A stretch of DNA of 64,000 nt from Allobosea sp. BK604 (GCF_004341515.1 NZ_SLZF01000001.1:682001-746000); one strand, 5' to 3'; numbered from the stretch's first letter, positions 42,728 to 52,410 are shown. The notes: a model not told the origin generated them from the sequence alone. Numbers and translations are program-made.

Positions 42728-44518
42728 ATGCTAGAGACAAAAATGGGAACGATTGAGCTCGCCGAGCGAGTATCATCCCGTGCATTTCTACTCAGCCTGA
42801 TGCGGGAATGGCGCGGCTGGTCCATCGAGAGTGAGGTGGCATTGCCTTCGGACTCTGCGCGGCCGCGTCGGGTTCTCAGGTTACCGCTGGCCGGTCGCGA
42901 CATCCGCGTGGCGCTGACCCATGCCTCGCAGGTCGGTTGCCACGGCATCCGCCCGCCCTTCTACGAGATCGGCCCGGATGGCTCGGTGCGCGTCGTCGGC
43001 TTTCCCGAATTGGCGAACCTCGTCGCGTCGGAACCGGACATCGCCGGACCGGATGCAGGCGCGAAGGCGCTCGTCTTCCTGCGCCGCGCGCTCGACAGCC
43101 TCGCGAATGTCGAAGACACGCTGAAGCGTCCCACCCTTGACGAGGTCGTTTTCTCCGGGCGCGATCCCAGCTTCATCGAAGCGGAACAGGCGCTGCGCTT
43201 CGGCCACAATGTCCACCCGACACCACGCAGCCGCGACGAATTCACCCTGGAGGATTCGCGACGCTTCGCAGGCGAATACGGCCGGGGCTTTGCGCTGCAC
43301 TGGTGGTCGGTCTCGCCGCAGATCGTTCTGCAGGGCAGTTCGCGCGAATTGGCGGCATCGGAGATGGCCGCCCGCCTAGCGACCGACGACCCCGTGATGG
43401 AAGCTGCCATTCGCGACCAGGCGGCCAGCGGACGTGTGCTGTTGCCGATGCATCCCTGGCAGGCCTCGCGGCTCATGCTCGATCCGGCGATCGCGCGCCT
43501 GATGAAGGCTGGCCATATCCGCACGCTCGGGCCGGCCGGCTCGCCCTGGTACGCGACCTCGTCGCTGCGCAGCATCTACGCACCGCACGCCGCCTGGATG
43601 CTGAAGATGTCGCTGAGCCTGCGGCTGACCAATTCGCAGCGCCTCATCGAGCCCTATGAATGCGAGCGCGGGATCGAGATCGACAAGCTGCTGGCCGGGG
43701 CGGTTGGGCAGAGGATCGCGACGCAATTCCCGAGCTTCAAGGTCATGGGCGAGCCGGGCTATCTCGCCCTGCGCGACGAGGACGGCGCGCCCTTGCGCTC
43801 GACTATCGTCGTCTTCCGCGACAATCCTTTTGGCAGCGGGGAAAGCCCCTCGGCGGCAGTGCTCGCCGGGCTGTGCGAGATCGGCCCCGATGGCCGCGAG
43901 AGCGCGCTCGCAGCCATTGTCAGGCGCATTGCTGCACGTGAGGGCAGCGATCCCGGAGAGATCGCCCTGCCCTGGTTCGAGCGCTTCCTGCAGATCGTCG
44001 CCATGCCCTTGCTTGGCGTCCAGGCCGATTACGGCCTCCTCTTCGGCGCGCATCAGCAGAATATCGTCGTCGGCCTCGACGACGGCTGGCCCGCCCGGCT
44101 GCACTTCCGCGACTGCCAGGGCACCGGCTATGTCCGCGAATTCCTGCCGAGCCTTTCCGAGCTGGCGCCCGACGTGCGGCTCGAGGCCGGGCATATCTTC
44201 GATACCGGCTACGCGGCCAGGCTCGCCGGCTACTACCTCATCGTCAACAGCGTGTTCTCGGTCATCGGCGCGCTCGCGATCGCCCGCCTCGCCACGGAGA
44301 AGCGCCTGCTCGCGGCCCTGCGCATCGCGCTCTCGGAGCTCGCCGCGCAGCCGCTCCGCGACCGCACTTGCCTCGACTACCTCCTCACCTCGCCAACCCT
44401 GGTCAGCAAAGGCAACTTCATGATCTGCTTCCGCAACATCAACGAAAACACCGATGTGACGGACCCGCTCGCCGGCTATGTCGAGTTGCCGAACCCGATC
44501 CCGGGAGCGCGGTCATGA
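42728..44518 (+). CDS. NIS siderophore synthetase (IucA-like)
   Basis: A 596-residue IucA/IucC-family synthetase that joins citrate or a citryl intermediate to an amine using ATP via an adenylate. Motifs GHNVHPTPRSRDEF (near 159-172), LLPMHPWQ (near 238-245) and the C-terminal GAHQQNIVVGLDDG with FRDCQGTGY (near 439-465) form the active site. First of four genes that overlap by four bases each, in the iucA-iucB-iucC-iucD order of aerobactin and related to the rhizobactin 1021 genes. ATG 42728 is used; ATG 42743 is possible. Confidence 0.92.
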   Translation: MLETKMGTIELAERVSSRAFLLSLMREWRGWSIESEVALPSDSARPRRVLRLPLAGRDIRVALTHASQVGCHGIRPPFYEIGPDGSVRVVGFPELANLVASEPDIAGPDAGAKALVFLRRALDSLANVEDTLKRPTLDEVVFSGRDPSFIEAEQALRFGHNVHPTPRSRDEFTLEDSRRFAGEYGRGFALHWWSVSPQIVLQGSSRELAASEMAARLATDDPVMEAAIRDQAASGRVLLPMHPWQASRLMLDPAIARLMKAGHIRTLGPAGSPWYATSSLRSIYAPHAAWMLKMSLSLRLTNSQRLIEPYECERGIEIDKLLAGAVGQRIATQFPSFKVMGEPGYLALRDEDGAPLRSTIVVFRDNPFGSGESPSAAVLAGLCEIGPDGRESALAAIVRRIAAREGSDPGEIALPWFERFLQIVAMPLLGVQADYGLLFGAHQQNIVVGLDDGWPARLHFRDCQGTGYVREFLPSLSELAPDVRLEAGHIFDTGYAARLAGYYLIVNSVFSVIGALAIARLATEKRLLAALRIALSELAAQPLRDRTCLDYLLTSPTLVSKGNFMICFRNINENTDVTDPLAGYVELPNPIPGARS

Positions 44519-45597
44519 CGATCGCTCCGAAGATCGACGCCGCCGGCGCCACCCCGCTGGCGACACAGACGACCAGTCGCCATTTCCCGGCTCGCGGCGA
44601 TGCGCCGCTCCTCATCGAGATCGACGGTCACGGTGACAGGCTGCGGCTTGCCGGCCGTGAAGGTCTTTCCGCCGAGGCGGAGCTCACGCTCGCGGCTGAC
44701 GGGGTGTCGGGCCGCCTCGCCATCACGCAGCCGGACGGCCTCCACCCGGCCGAGGCCGATGTGCTCGCGGCTCTGATCGAGGCGGCATTCCAGAGCCGCT
44801 CGGCCTTGTTGCGGCTGGAGCTTCCGGACTTCGCCGGCAAGCCCGCCCTGGCCGGGCTGTCGATCGAGAGCGGCGGGACGGAAGGAGCCGCCGATGCCAT
44901 CGTCACGCGCAGCCTCTTCTACCAGCTCCCGCTGCTCTGGCGGCAGGCGGGCCGGCATGTGGCTTATCCGGCGATCCGCTCCGGGCTCGGGCCGGTCGAT
45001 CGCCAGCCGCCGCTGCGGCCGGCACAGCCGAATGGCGAGATCTACAAGCGCTGGCTGCCGCATCTCGGCATGACGCTCTCGCTGCGCACGATCGACCGCC
45101 GCCGCGACCTCGACCTGTTCCATCACTGGATGAACCAGCCGCGCGTCGCCTTCTTCTGGGAGCTGGCGCAATCCCGCGAGGAGCTCGATCGCTATCTCGC
45201 CGCACAGGAGGCCGATCCGCATCTCTTCGGCGTGATCGGCAGCTTCGACGAGGAGCCCGTCGGCTATTTCGAGTTCTACTGGGCCAAGGAGGATCGGCTC
45301 GGCCCCCACTACGAACCGGAGGATTTCGACCGGGGCTGGCATGGCCTGATCGGCAATCCCCACCATCTCGGCCGGGCCAAGACGCTGGCCTGGTTCCGCT
45401 CGCTGACCCACTATCTCTTCCTCGATGAGCCGCGCACGCAGCGCATCGTCGGCGAGCCGCGCGCCTCGCACCATAAGATGCTGAGCTATTGCGCGGATGT
45501 GGCCTATGAGAAGGTCAAGGAGTTCGATTTCCCGCATAAGCGCGCCGCCCTGGTCTGCTGCGAGCGCGAGCGCTTCTTCCGGGAGATCGCACTGTGA
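44515..45597 (+). CDS. Hydroxylamine-siderophore N-acetyltransferase (IucB/RhbD-like)
   Basis: A 360-residue protein with a poorly conserved N-terminal half (about 1-170) and a C-terminal GNAT acetyltransferase (about 185-355) with HHWMNQPRVAFFWE, EPVGYFEFYWAKEDRLGPHY and GEPRASHHKML. It transfers an acyl group to the hydroxylated side-chain amine made by the IucD-like monooxygenase, forming a hydroxamate. Starts inside the synthetase stop (ATGA) and ends inside the next gene's GTG start. The two-part length is usual for IucB/RhbD. Confidence 0.9.
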   Translation: MTIAPKIDAAGATPLATQTTSRHFPARGDAPLLIEIDGHGDRLRLAGREGLSAEAELTLAADGVSGRLAITQPDGLHPAEADVLAALIEAAFQSRSALLRLELPDFAGKPALAGLSIESGGTEGAADAIVTRSLFYQLPLLWRQAGRHVAYPAIRSGLGPVDRQPPLRPAQPNGEIYKRWLPHLGMTLSLRTIDRRRDLDLFHHWMNQPRVAFFWELAQSREELDRYLAAQEADPHLFGVIGSFDEEPVGYFEFYWAKEDRLGPHYEPEDFDRGWHGLIGNPHHLGRAKTLAWFRSLTHYLFLDEPRTQRIVGEPRASHHKMLSYCADVAYEKVKEFDFPHKRAALVCCERERFFREIAL

Positions 45598-47435
45598 GCC
45601 TCGGCCCCCTGCCCGGCGGACGGCCGGTCGAGGCCAGGCTGTGGCGCGAGCTCAACCAGGCGCTGATCGCCCGGGCGATCGCTGAACTTTCCTTCGAGGA
45701 AGGCCTGAAGCCCGAAGCACCCGACCATAGGAACGGCCTCTGGACGCTGCGGCTCGCTGAAGACGTCAGCTACCGCTTCAAGGCGAAGCGGCGCATCTGG
45801 GGCAATCTCGCGGTCGAGCCGGCGAGCCTGTTCCGCCAGGAGGGGGCGCTTGCCGCGCCTGTGGATGATGTCGCCCGCTTCATGATCGACGCCCGGGCAG
45901 TGCTCGAGATCGAGCCCGACACGCTCGCGATCTACATCAAGGAGCTTTCCAGCACGCTCCTCTCCGACGCGCGGGTCGCGGCGATCAGCGCCACGATCGG
46001 CGAGGACGCGCTGATCGCCCTGCCCGACCATTTGCTCCAGCAATATCTCGACGGGCATCCCAAGGCGCCGGCCGCCAAGGGCCGCATCGGCTGGGGGCTT
46101 GCCGATGCCGAAGCCTATGCGCCGGAATTCCAGGCCGAGCTCAGGCCGTTCTGGGTCGCGGCCGCCCGCGACGCCTGCCGCCTCTCACATGATCCTGCCA
46201 TCGCCGAGGAGGATCTCCTCTCCGCTTCGCTCGACCCCGCCGAACGGCGCCGGATCGAAGACGCCTGCGCCGAGGCCTGCCGGCAAATCGGAATGGATCG
46301 CGCCGGCTACCTGCTGCTGCCGATCCATCCCTGGCAATGGGACCATATGATCGCGCCGCAATTCGCCAACGAGATCGCCGCCGGCCGGCTCCTGCCCCTC
46401 GGCCTGTTCGGCGACGGCTACCTGCCGCAGCAATCGCTGCGCACCCTCGCCAATGCCCGCTCGCCGCAGGCGCTGCATCTCAAGCTCTCGCTCACCATCC
46501 TCAACACCTCGGCCTGGCGCGGCGTGCCCGGCAAGTACATGGCGATCGGGCCGCGCTTCTCGGCCTGGCTCGCGGAGAAGGCGGCGGCCGACCCCGCCCT
46601 CGCGCCCGCCATCGTGTTGCGCGAGCCGGCCGGTGCCTTCTATCCGCATCCGCTCTACGAGCAGATCGAGGACGTGCCCTACCAGTTCCGCGAGATGCTC
46701 GGCGTCATCTGGCGTGAATCGATCGAGACCCATCTGAAGCCCGGGCAGAGCGCCATGATGCTCGGCGCCCTGACCAAGCCCACTTCGGCCGGCCGGCCCA
46801 TCGTGAGCGCCCTCATCGCCCGCTCCGGCCTCTCGCATGAAGCCTGGCTGGAACGGCTCTTCGATGCCGTGGCGGTGCCGCTCTACCACTTCCTCTGCTG
46901 TTACGGCGTCGGCTTCATCGCCCATGGCCAGAACGTCACGCTGGTCCTCGACGGATTCACGCCCGTAGGCGTGGCCCTCAAGGACTTGCAGGGCGATGCC
47001 GACCTGGTCGACCGGGATTTTCCGGAGGCGGAGGACCTTGGAGCGGAGATCAAGGCGGTGCTGCTGCGCCGGCCTGCCGCGCATCTCCAGCAGCATCTCC
47101 AGACCGGTCATTTCGCCAGCGTCCTGCGCTTCCTCTCGGATGCGCTGGAAGCGCATGACGGCTTCCCCGAGATCCGCTTCTACGCCGCACTGGCTCGCAG
47201 CCTCCGGCGCTATCAGGGCGCCCATCCGGACATGAGCGAACGCTTCGCCCTGTTCGACCTGTTCACCGCCAAGGTGCCGCGCATCTGCATCAACCGGGTG
47301 CGGCTGGCCATCGGCTATGGCGACGCCAACCGCCGGCCGGCGCCGAGCCTCGGAACCGATCTCGACAACCCTCTTCATCTCGCCGAGCGCGCCAGCGCTG
47401 AACCGGCGGGCAATCTCGTCGGAGCTCAGCCATGA
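45594..47435 (+). CDS. NIS siderophore synthetase (IucC-like)
   Basis: A 613-residue second IucA/IucC-family enzyme. GTG 45594 overlaps the acetyltransferase stop by four bases, which settles the start. Motifs: HPKAPAAKGRIGWG near 152-165 where the first synthetase has HPTPRSR, LLPIHPWQWDHM near 238-249, and the late AHGQNVTLVLDGF (near 442-454) and LKDLQGD. In aerobactin synthesis IucC adds the second hydroxamate arm to the mono-substituted citrate. The presence of two synthetases implies a product with two amine arms. Confidence 0.92.
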   Translation: MSLGPLPGGRPVEARLWRELNQALIARAIAELSFEEGLKPEAPDHRNGLWTLRLAEDVSYRFKAKRRIWGNLAVEPASLFRQEGALAAPVDDVARFMIDARAVLEIEPDTLAIYIKELSSTLLSDARVAAISATIGEDALIALPDHLLQQYLDGHPKAPAAKGRIGWGLADAEAYAPEFQAELRPFWVAAARDACRLSHDPAIAEEDLLSASLDPAERRRIEDACAEACRQIGMDRAGYLLLPIHPWQWDHMIAPQFANEIAAGRLLPLGLFGDGYLPQQSLRTLANARSPQALHLKLSLTILNTSAWRGVPGKYMAIGPRFSAWLAEKAAADPALAPAIVLREPAGAFYPHPLYEQIEDVPYQFREMLGVIWRESIETHLKPGQSAMMLGALTKPTSAGRPIVSALIARSGLSHEAWLERLFDAVAVPLYHFLCCYGVGFIAHGQNVTLVLDGFTPVGVALKDLQGDADLVDRDFPEAEDLGAEIKAVLLRRPAAHLQQHLQTGHFASVLRFLSDALEAHDGFPEIRFYAALARSLRRYQGAHPDMSERFALFDLFTAKVPRICINRVRLAIGYGDANRRPAPSLGTDLDNPLHLAERASAEPAGNLVGAQP

Positions 47436-48775
47436 TGACCAACCATCCGCTCGATCTCGCCGGCATCGGCATCGGCCCGTTCAATCTCAGCCTCGCCGCG
47501 CATCTCGATGCGGCCGAGGGCGTCGAGGCGCTGTTCTTCGAGCGCCGGGCCGCGTTCGACTGGCATCCCGGCATGATGCTGCCGGATGTGACGCTGCAGA
47601 CCTCTTTCCTGAAGGACCTGGTCAGCGCCACCCATCCATCGAGCCCCTGGACCTTCCTCTCCTTCCTGGTGGCGAAGAAGCGCTTCTATGATTTCCTCAA
47701 CGCCGATTTCGGCGCGATCCCGCGCCAGGAATTCGCGCAATACCTCGCCTGGGCGGCGCAAGGCCTGCCGACCCTGCGCTTCGGCACCGGCATCGACGCG
47801 GTCGATTTCGATGGCCGCTGCTTCGTCCTGCGCAGCGGCACGCGCGAGCAGCGCGCCCGCAACATCGCGCTCGGCGTCGGGCTGAAGCCGGCGCTGCCTT
47901 CCTTCGCCGCCCGGCTGAGGGAGGATGACCATTTCCACTCCTCGCAGGCGCGGTTCCGGCTTGGCGCCTGCGCCGGCAAGCGCGTGGCGGTGATCGGCGG
48001 CGGCCAGAGCGGCGCCGAGATCCTGCTCCACCTGCTGAACCGATCGAAAGAGGACGCACCGAGCCAGATCGCCTGGATCAGCCAGCGCCCCAATTTCCTG
48101 CCGCTCGACGAGACGCCCTTCACCAACGAGCTGTTCACGCCGCCCTATGTCGAGAGCTTCCGCGACTTGCCGGAGCCACGCCGCCACGCCATCGTCGAGC
48201 GCGAGAAGCTCGCGGGCGACGGTGTCTCGAGCGAGACGCTCGCCGCGATCTATCGCCGGCTCTATGTGCTGCGGCACCTGGAAAGTTCCGGCCCGGAGAT
48301 CGAGCTCCTGCCGCACCGCGATGTCGTCAATGCCGAGCCACGCGAGGGCAGCTATCAGCTCATCATGCGCAACGGCATGGATGGGATGATGGAGATCGGC
48401 CATGCCGAGATCGTCATCCTGGCGACCGGCTATCGCTACGAGCTTCCGGACTGTCTCGCCCCGCTGAGCAGCCGCATCGCCGTCGATCGCACCGGCCGCC
48501 CCGTGCCGGATGCCGATTTCGCCATCGCCTGGGACGGCCCCGACACGAACCGGATTTTCGCCCTGAATGCCGGCCTGATCAGCCATGGCATTGCCGAGCC
48601 GCAGCTCAGCCTGATGGCATGGCGCGGCGCCGTCATCGCCAACGCATTGCTCGGCCGGCGCCAGTTCGAGGTCGAGATCCCCAGCGCCATGGTCAACTGG
48701 CGCCGCCCGGTGCATGCCGATCCCCGCCTGGACACGCTGCGCTCGAACGGCGCAGCCCGGCTCGCGCCTCATTGA
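47432..48775 (+). CDS. Flavin N-hydroxylating monooxygenase (IucD/RhbE-like)
   Basis: A 447-residue FAD- and NADPH-dependent N-monooxygenase that hydroxylates the terminal amine of lysine or a diamine. FAD site GIGIGPFNLSLAAHL (residues 11-25), NADPH site VIGGGQSGAEILLHLL (near 188-203) and the C-terminal ATGYRYELP stretch (near 332-340). It starts within the stop of the iucC-like gene (ATGA). Lysine would give aerobactin-like and 1,3-diaminopropane rhizobactin-like or schizokinen-like products; no diaminopropane genes (rhbAB) lie in the window, which slightly favours lysine. Confidence 0.92.
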   Translation: MMTNHPLDLAGIGIGPFNLSLAAHLDAAEGVEALFFERRAAFDWHPGMMLPDVTLQTSFLKDLVSATHPSSPWTFLSFLVAKKRFYDFLNADFGAIPRQEFAQYLAWAAQGLPTLRFGTGIDAVDFDGRCFVLRSGTREQRARNIALGVGLKPALPSFAARLREDDHFHSSQARFRLGACAGKRVAVIGGGQSGAEILLHLLNRSKEDAPSQIAWISQRPNFLPLDETPFTNELFTPPYVESFRDLPEPRRHAIVEREKLAGDGVSSETLAAIYRRLYVLRHLESSGPEIELLPHRDVVNAEPREGSYQLIMRNGMDGMMEIGHAEIVILATGYRYELPDCLAPLSSRIAVDRTGRPVPDADFAIAWDGPDTNRIFALNAGLISHGIAEPQLSLMAWRGAVIANALLGRRQFEVEIPSAMVNWRRPVHADPRLDTLRSNGAARLAPH

Positions 48776-48809
48776 CCGCGGAACGCCCCCTTCAAGGCCC
48801 GAAAGAACA

Positions 48810-50189
48810 TCATCCGGCCGGCTTCAGGTCTCCGAGAACCGTGGGGATCAATTCGGAGACGGTCGGGTGGATCGGCACCGCCCATTGCAGGACCGGATAG
48901 GCCGCGCGGGCGTTCATCATGTCGAGGATGCCGTGGATCGCCTCGTCGCCGCTGACGCCCAGGATGGCGGCGCCGAGGATCTGCTTCGTCTCCGCATCCG
49001 CGACCACTTTCATGAAGCCCTTGGTCTCGTCCCTCTCGACTGCCCGCCCCACCCGCGTCATCGGGCGCTTCGAGACCAGGAGCTCGCGGCCCAGCCTCCT
49101 CGCCTCCGTCTCCGACAGGCCGACGCGGCCGAGCGGCGGATCGACATAAAGCGCATAAGCGGGAATCCGGTCGCCGACCCGGCGGCTTTCGCCATCGAGC
49201 AGATTGGCGGCGACTATCTCGTAGTCGTTATAGGACGTATGGGTGAACGCGCCGCGGCCATTGCAATCGCCGAGCGCCCAGATGCCGGGAACATTGGTCG
49301 CGAGCCCGTCATCCACGGTGATATAGCCGCGCCCATCCAGCTTGACCCCCGCCTGCTCGAGTCCGAGCTCGTCCGTATTGGGCCTCCGTCCGACCGCGAG
49401 CAGGACATGTGATCCGACCGCGACGGGCTCTCCCGATACGCAATCCACGCTGACCGACACGCCATCCGCATGCGGCGCCAGCGCGATGCAGGCGGCATCG
49501 GTGCGCACGGTGATGCCCTCGTCGACGAGGATCTGCCGGATCGCCTCGGAGACATCCTCGTCCTCGCGGGCGACCAGCCTCGGCCCCTTCTCGATGACCG
49601 TGACCTCCGCGCCGAAACGCCGGTACATCTGCGCGAATTCGAGCCCGATATAGCTTCCGCCGACGACGACCAGGTGCTTCGGGACGGTGTCGAGCTTCAG
49701 GATCGAGGTGTTGGTGAGATACGCGACGTCGCCGACACCCGGCAGGTCCGGCACGCTCGCGCGCCCGCCGACATTGATGAAGATGCGCGGCGCCTTGAGC
49801 AGGCTCTCGCCGACCCGCACGAGATCCGGGCCCTCGAAGCGGGCATGTCCTTCGATGACGGTCAGGCCGTCCATGCCGCGCAGCCATTTTTCGACGCCGG
49901 TGCGGGCATTGGTCGAGACCGTATCGGCCCGGGCCTTGACCCGCTTCATGTCGATCTTGATCGGGCTCTCGATGGCGACGCCATAGTCGGCGCCCCGCCG
50001 GGCAAGATGCGCGGCATAGGCGCTCGCGACCAGCGTCTTGGTCGGCATGCAGCCGGTATTGACGCAGGTGCCGCCGAAGAGCTTACGCTCGATCAGCGCG
50101 GCCTTCATCCCGGCAGCGGTCAGCCGCCCGGCGAGGGACGGGCCGGCCTGTCCGGCCCCGATGACGATGGCGTCGAATTCCTGGGTCAT
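48810..50189 (-). CDS. Mercuric-reductase-like FAD/NAD(P) disulfide oxidoreductase
   Basis: A 459-residue class I pyridine nucleotide-disulfide oxidoreductase. FAD motif VIGAGQAGPSLAGRL (near residues 9-23), redox pair in GGTCVNTGCMPTK (near 39-51), NAD(P) motif VVGGSYIGLEFAQM and C-terminal His in PIHPTVSE. It lacks the N-terminal heavy-metal domain and the C-terminal Cys pair of true mercuric reductase, so mercury reduction is not expected. Homologues are often called FAD-containing oxidoreductase; the electron acceptor is unknown. Convergent with the siderophore operon, with 34 bases between. Confidence 0.88.
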   Translation of the reverse strand: MTQEFDAIVIGAGQAGPSLAGRLTAAGMKAALIERKLFGGTCVNTGCMPTKTLVASAYAAHLARRGADYGVAIESPIKIDMKRVKARADTVSTNARTGVEKWLRGMDGLTVIEGHARFEGPDLVRVGESLLKAPRIFINVGGRASVPDLPGVGDVAYLTNTSILKLDTVPKHLVVVGGSYIGLEFAQMYRRFGAEVTVIEKGPRLVAREDEDVSEAIRQILVDEGITVRTDAACIALAPHADGVSVSVDCVSGEPVAVGSHVLLAVGRRPNTDELGLEQAGVKLDGRGYITVDDGLATNVPGIWALGDCNGRGAFTHTSYNDYEIVAANLLDGESRRVGDRIPAYALYVDPPLGRVGLSETEARRLGRELLVSKRPMTRVGRAVERDETKGFMKVVADAETKQILGAAILGVSGDEAIHGILDMMNARAAYPVLQWAVPIHPTVSELIPTVLGDLKPAG

Positions 50190-50369
50190 GGCGAAGAGCC
50201 CCGTGGTGAGCGATACGACGACTATCCTCGCGCCGGAGGCACGCGTCGATTCCGTCGCGATCCCGAGAGACCAAGTCCCGAAGCGCGTGTGCGTGGATGA
50301 GCATGCCCATCGACGCTCACGCGCAAGGATCGTGCTCGCCGGCCGGCAGCGGCAGACGAACTGCCCGCC

Positions 50370-51002
50370 TTATGACGGCAGGGGTTGGCCCGCTTGCTCC
50401 CGGACGATGTACTCGGCGTACCAGTCCGGCCAGTTCTCGTCGTGCTGGCCGCCGTTTCGCTTCTCATGTTCGCCATGCGCGGCTGCCGCGCGCCGGAGCG
50501 TGGCCGCGAGATCCCTGGACGAGCTGAAGCTCGTCTCGCCCGTGTCGATGCGCCCGGGCAGGCGGTTGGTGACCTCCTGGAGCAGCCAGTCATTGCCGTC
50601 CGGATCCTTGAACGCGACCCAGGAGGCGTAGCTGCGCCGTGCCGGCTCCCGCCCGCTGCGGCGCTCTCCGTTCTCGGCGTAATGGTAGACCTCGCTCACC
50701 TCGGCGCCGAGAGCCGCGAGTTCGGCCCGCGCCGCCTCGATATCGGACACGATGAGATAGGGGGCGACCGTGTTCCCCTTGCCGAAAATGACCGAGCAGG
50801 GCGAGCCCGGCGGCGTGACCTGGATGACCCGGAAATTCTCGCCCGCAATATCCGCATCGAGCCTCCACCCCAAAGCGCCATAGAAATGCTTGGCGCGATC
50901 GACATCCGAAACCGGAATGCTCACAACCTCGAGCTTAAGGTCATTCGTCCGGGTTCCCTTAGCCTTGTCGGCGGTCTCGCTGCGCACCTGAGTATCGCTC
51001 AT
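50370..51002 (-). CDS. VOC/glyoxalase-family protein
   Basis: A 210-residue protein with one VOC module (about 22-150) starting LEVVSIPVSDVDRAKHFYGA and ending FKDPDGNDWLLQEV, plus a 55-residue hydrophilic tail that ends with WPDWYAEYIVREQAGQPLP. ATG 51002 follows AAGGAG; the longer frame is not supported. Such proteins bind a metal and act as lyases, dioxygenases or resistance proteins; the substrate is unknown. The tail recurs in similar annotated VOC proteins, as I recall, but has no assigned role. Confidence 0.8.
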   Translation of the reverse strand: MSDTQVRSETADKAKGTRTNDLKLEVVSIPVSDVDRAKHFYGALGWRLDADIAGENFRVIQVTPPGSPCSVIFGKGNTVAPYLIVSDIEAARAELAALGAEVSEVYHYAENGERRSGREPARRSYASWVAFKDPDGNDWLLQEVTNRLPGRIDTGETSFSSSRDLAATLRRAAAAHGEHEKRNGGQHDENWPDWYAEYIVREQAGQPLPS

Positions 51003-51310
51003 GTCGAACTCCTTGGGTTGGGTGCTTGAGGACGGCGGATCAGTCAGGCATGGGCAGGGCGCAGGGTCACCGCCGGTCGGCGGCAAGCTGAAACATCGCG
51101 CCACCCGCCTTGCGGGCGCGGCGGCAGTGAACGAGCTATCGTGAGCGGCTGTGCTGGCGGTCTTTGCGCGCAGCCATGGCTTGATGCGTCGGCATCGACC
51201 GCCTCCTGGTGACCGAGCTTGAGCCCGCGCGAACCTAGCATAGGGGCCGAAGCTTGGCTCGCGTCAAAAGCAGGCGCGTGGCACTAAGGTCCGGCCCCAC
51301 GCTCACGACG
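51003..51310. other. Gene-free stretch between VOC and GntR genes
   Basis: In these 308 bases I see no gene with a ribosome-binding site and no long palindrome. The left end, next to the VOC start, must hold that gene's promoter. The rest looks like GC-rich spacer. Confidence 0.4.
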
Positions 51311-52261
51311 TCAATCGGTCCGCAGCAGCGGCGCCAGCAGCCGCTCGACATCCGCCGGGTCCGGGCTGTGCTTGTATTCGATGGTTGGAACGCCCGGCCT
51401 GACCTGCGCCAGCGCCATCTCCGTGCCGGAGGCGAAGATCAGGACATCGGCCTGCGCCAGAATGGCGGCGCAATCCTCCTGGTCGAGCCGGACGGCATCG
51501 ACCTGCGCGACATGCGCCGCGAAGCGCCGGACACCGACCTTCATGATCGGCAGGAACTCCGAGAACCGCGCCGCCAGCACGACCTTCGCCATCGGCTCGA
51601 TCGAGGCGAGCGCCCGCCTGGTCTCCTCCGACGGAATGAAGCGGATCGTCATCACCTTCGCGCCTGGAAGGAGGCTCTCGACCTCGCGACGGCGATTGAC
51701 GAAGGTGATCGCGACATCGGCCGAGGCCGCCCGTGCCCGCACCGCCGCGTCACGCTGGATCGCGTCGATCGTCATCGCCTCGACCGTGGCCGCGGCGCCG
51801 AGCTGGGTCGCGATGGCCCGGGCATAGCGGACCGTCGCCTCGACGAAGAGGCCGACCATGACGATATTGGCGCCGCGCCCCAGGCGCGTGCGCGTAGCCA
51901 GGCGGGCATGGATCAGCGAAGCGAGATCGGACGCACGCAGGCCGGCCGCCATCGCCTCGTCGATCAGCGCATCGATGCGCTTGTGCAACCCGGCCATGCC
52001 CTGGTTCGCCGCCTGCCGGTTCCGTCCATCGGCGACGATGGTCCCGGCGCCGGTGCGGGTCTCGATCAGCCCCTGCCCTTTCAGCTCGCGATAGACTTGG
52101 CTGACCGTCATCGGGGCGACGCCGATCGTCGTCGCCAGATCGCGGACGGAAGGCAGCATCTCGCCGGCGGCGAAATCGCCGCAGACGATGCCGTATTCGA
52201 TCATGCCCTTGATCTGCTGGCGAATGGAGATCGGCAGGGACCGATCTATCTGAAAATCCAT
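51311..52261 (-). CDS. GntR-family regulator with PBP-like effector domain
   Basis: A 316-residue regulator. Residues 5-75 are a GntR winged helix (SIRQQIKGMIEYGIVCGDFA ... GLIETRTGAGTIV), close to the YtrA/short GntR type. The remaining 240 residues match neither FCD nor UTRA by eye; they alternate strands and helices (ANIVMVGLFVEATVRYARAI, ADVAITFVNRRREVE, ADVLIFASGTEMAL) like a periplasmic-binding-protein or racemase-like sensor. ATG 52261 is preceded by GGAAGGG. It is divergent from a peptide-type ABC importer and likely controls it through the palindrome at 52393. Confidence 0.85.
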   Translation of the reverse strand: MDFQIDRSLPISIRQQIKGMIEYGIVCGDFAAGEMLPSVRDLATTIGVAPMTVSQVYRELKGQGLIETRTGAGTIVADGRNRQAANQGMAGLHKRIDALIDEAMAAGLRASDLASLIHARLATRTRLGRGANIVMVGLFVEATVRYARAIATQLGAAATVEAMTIDAIQRDAAVRARAASADVAITFVNRRREVESLLPGAKVMTIRFIPSEETRRALASIEPMAKVVLAARFSEFLPIMKVGVRRFAAHVAQVDAVRLDQEDCAAILAQADVLIFASGTEMALAQVRPGVPTIEYKHSPDPADVERLLAPLLRTD

Positions 52262-52392
52262 ACCCTTCCACTCGCTATCGGTGTCACAACCCGCCGCAGC
52301 AACTACACGCTCGGGCCCGGCGCGAACAGCCGGTGATTTCGTCCCATTTGGAACGAGATTCCCCATTGACCTGCCGGGATGGCGGTGCAAGC

Positions 52393-52410
52393 GTTATAGT
52401 ACGCTAATAC
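52393..52410. promoter_or_regulatory. 18-bp palindromic candidate operator
   Basis: GTTATAGTACGCTAATAC fits GT-n2-TAG-n4-CTA-n2-AC, a dyad with GT...AC ends like many GntR operators. It lies about midway between the GntR start (52261) and the first importer gene (52540), in the only AT-richer part of the gap. Autoregulation and control of the importer by the divergent GntR protein are inferred. Confidence 0.55.

Noticed and set aside
48810-50189. Mercury resistance gene
   Set aside because: The oxidoreductase lacks the metal-binding N-terminal domain and C-terminal Cys pair, and there is no merR/merT/merP nearby.
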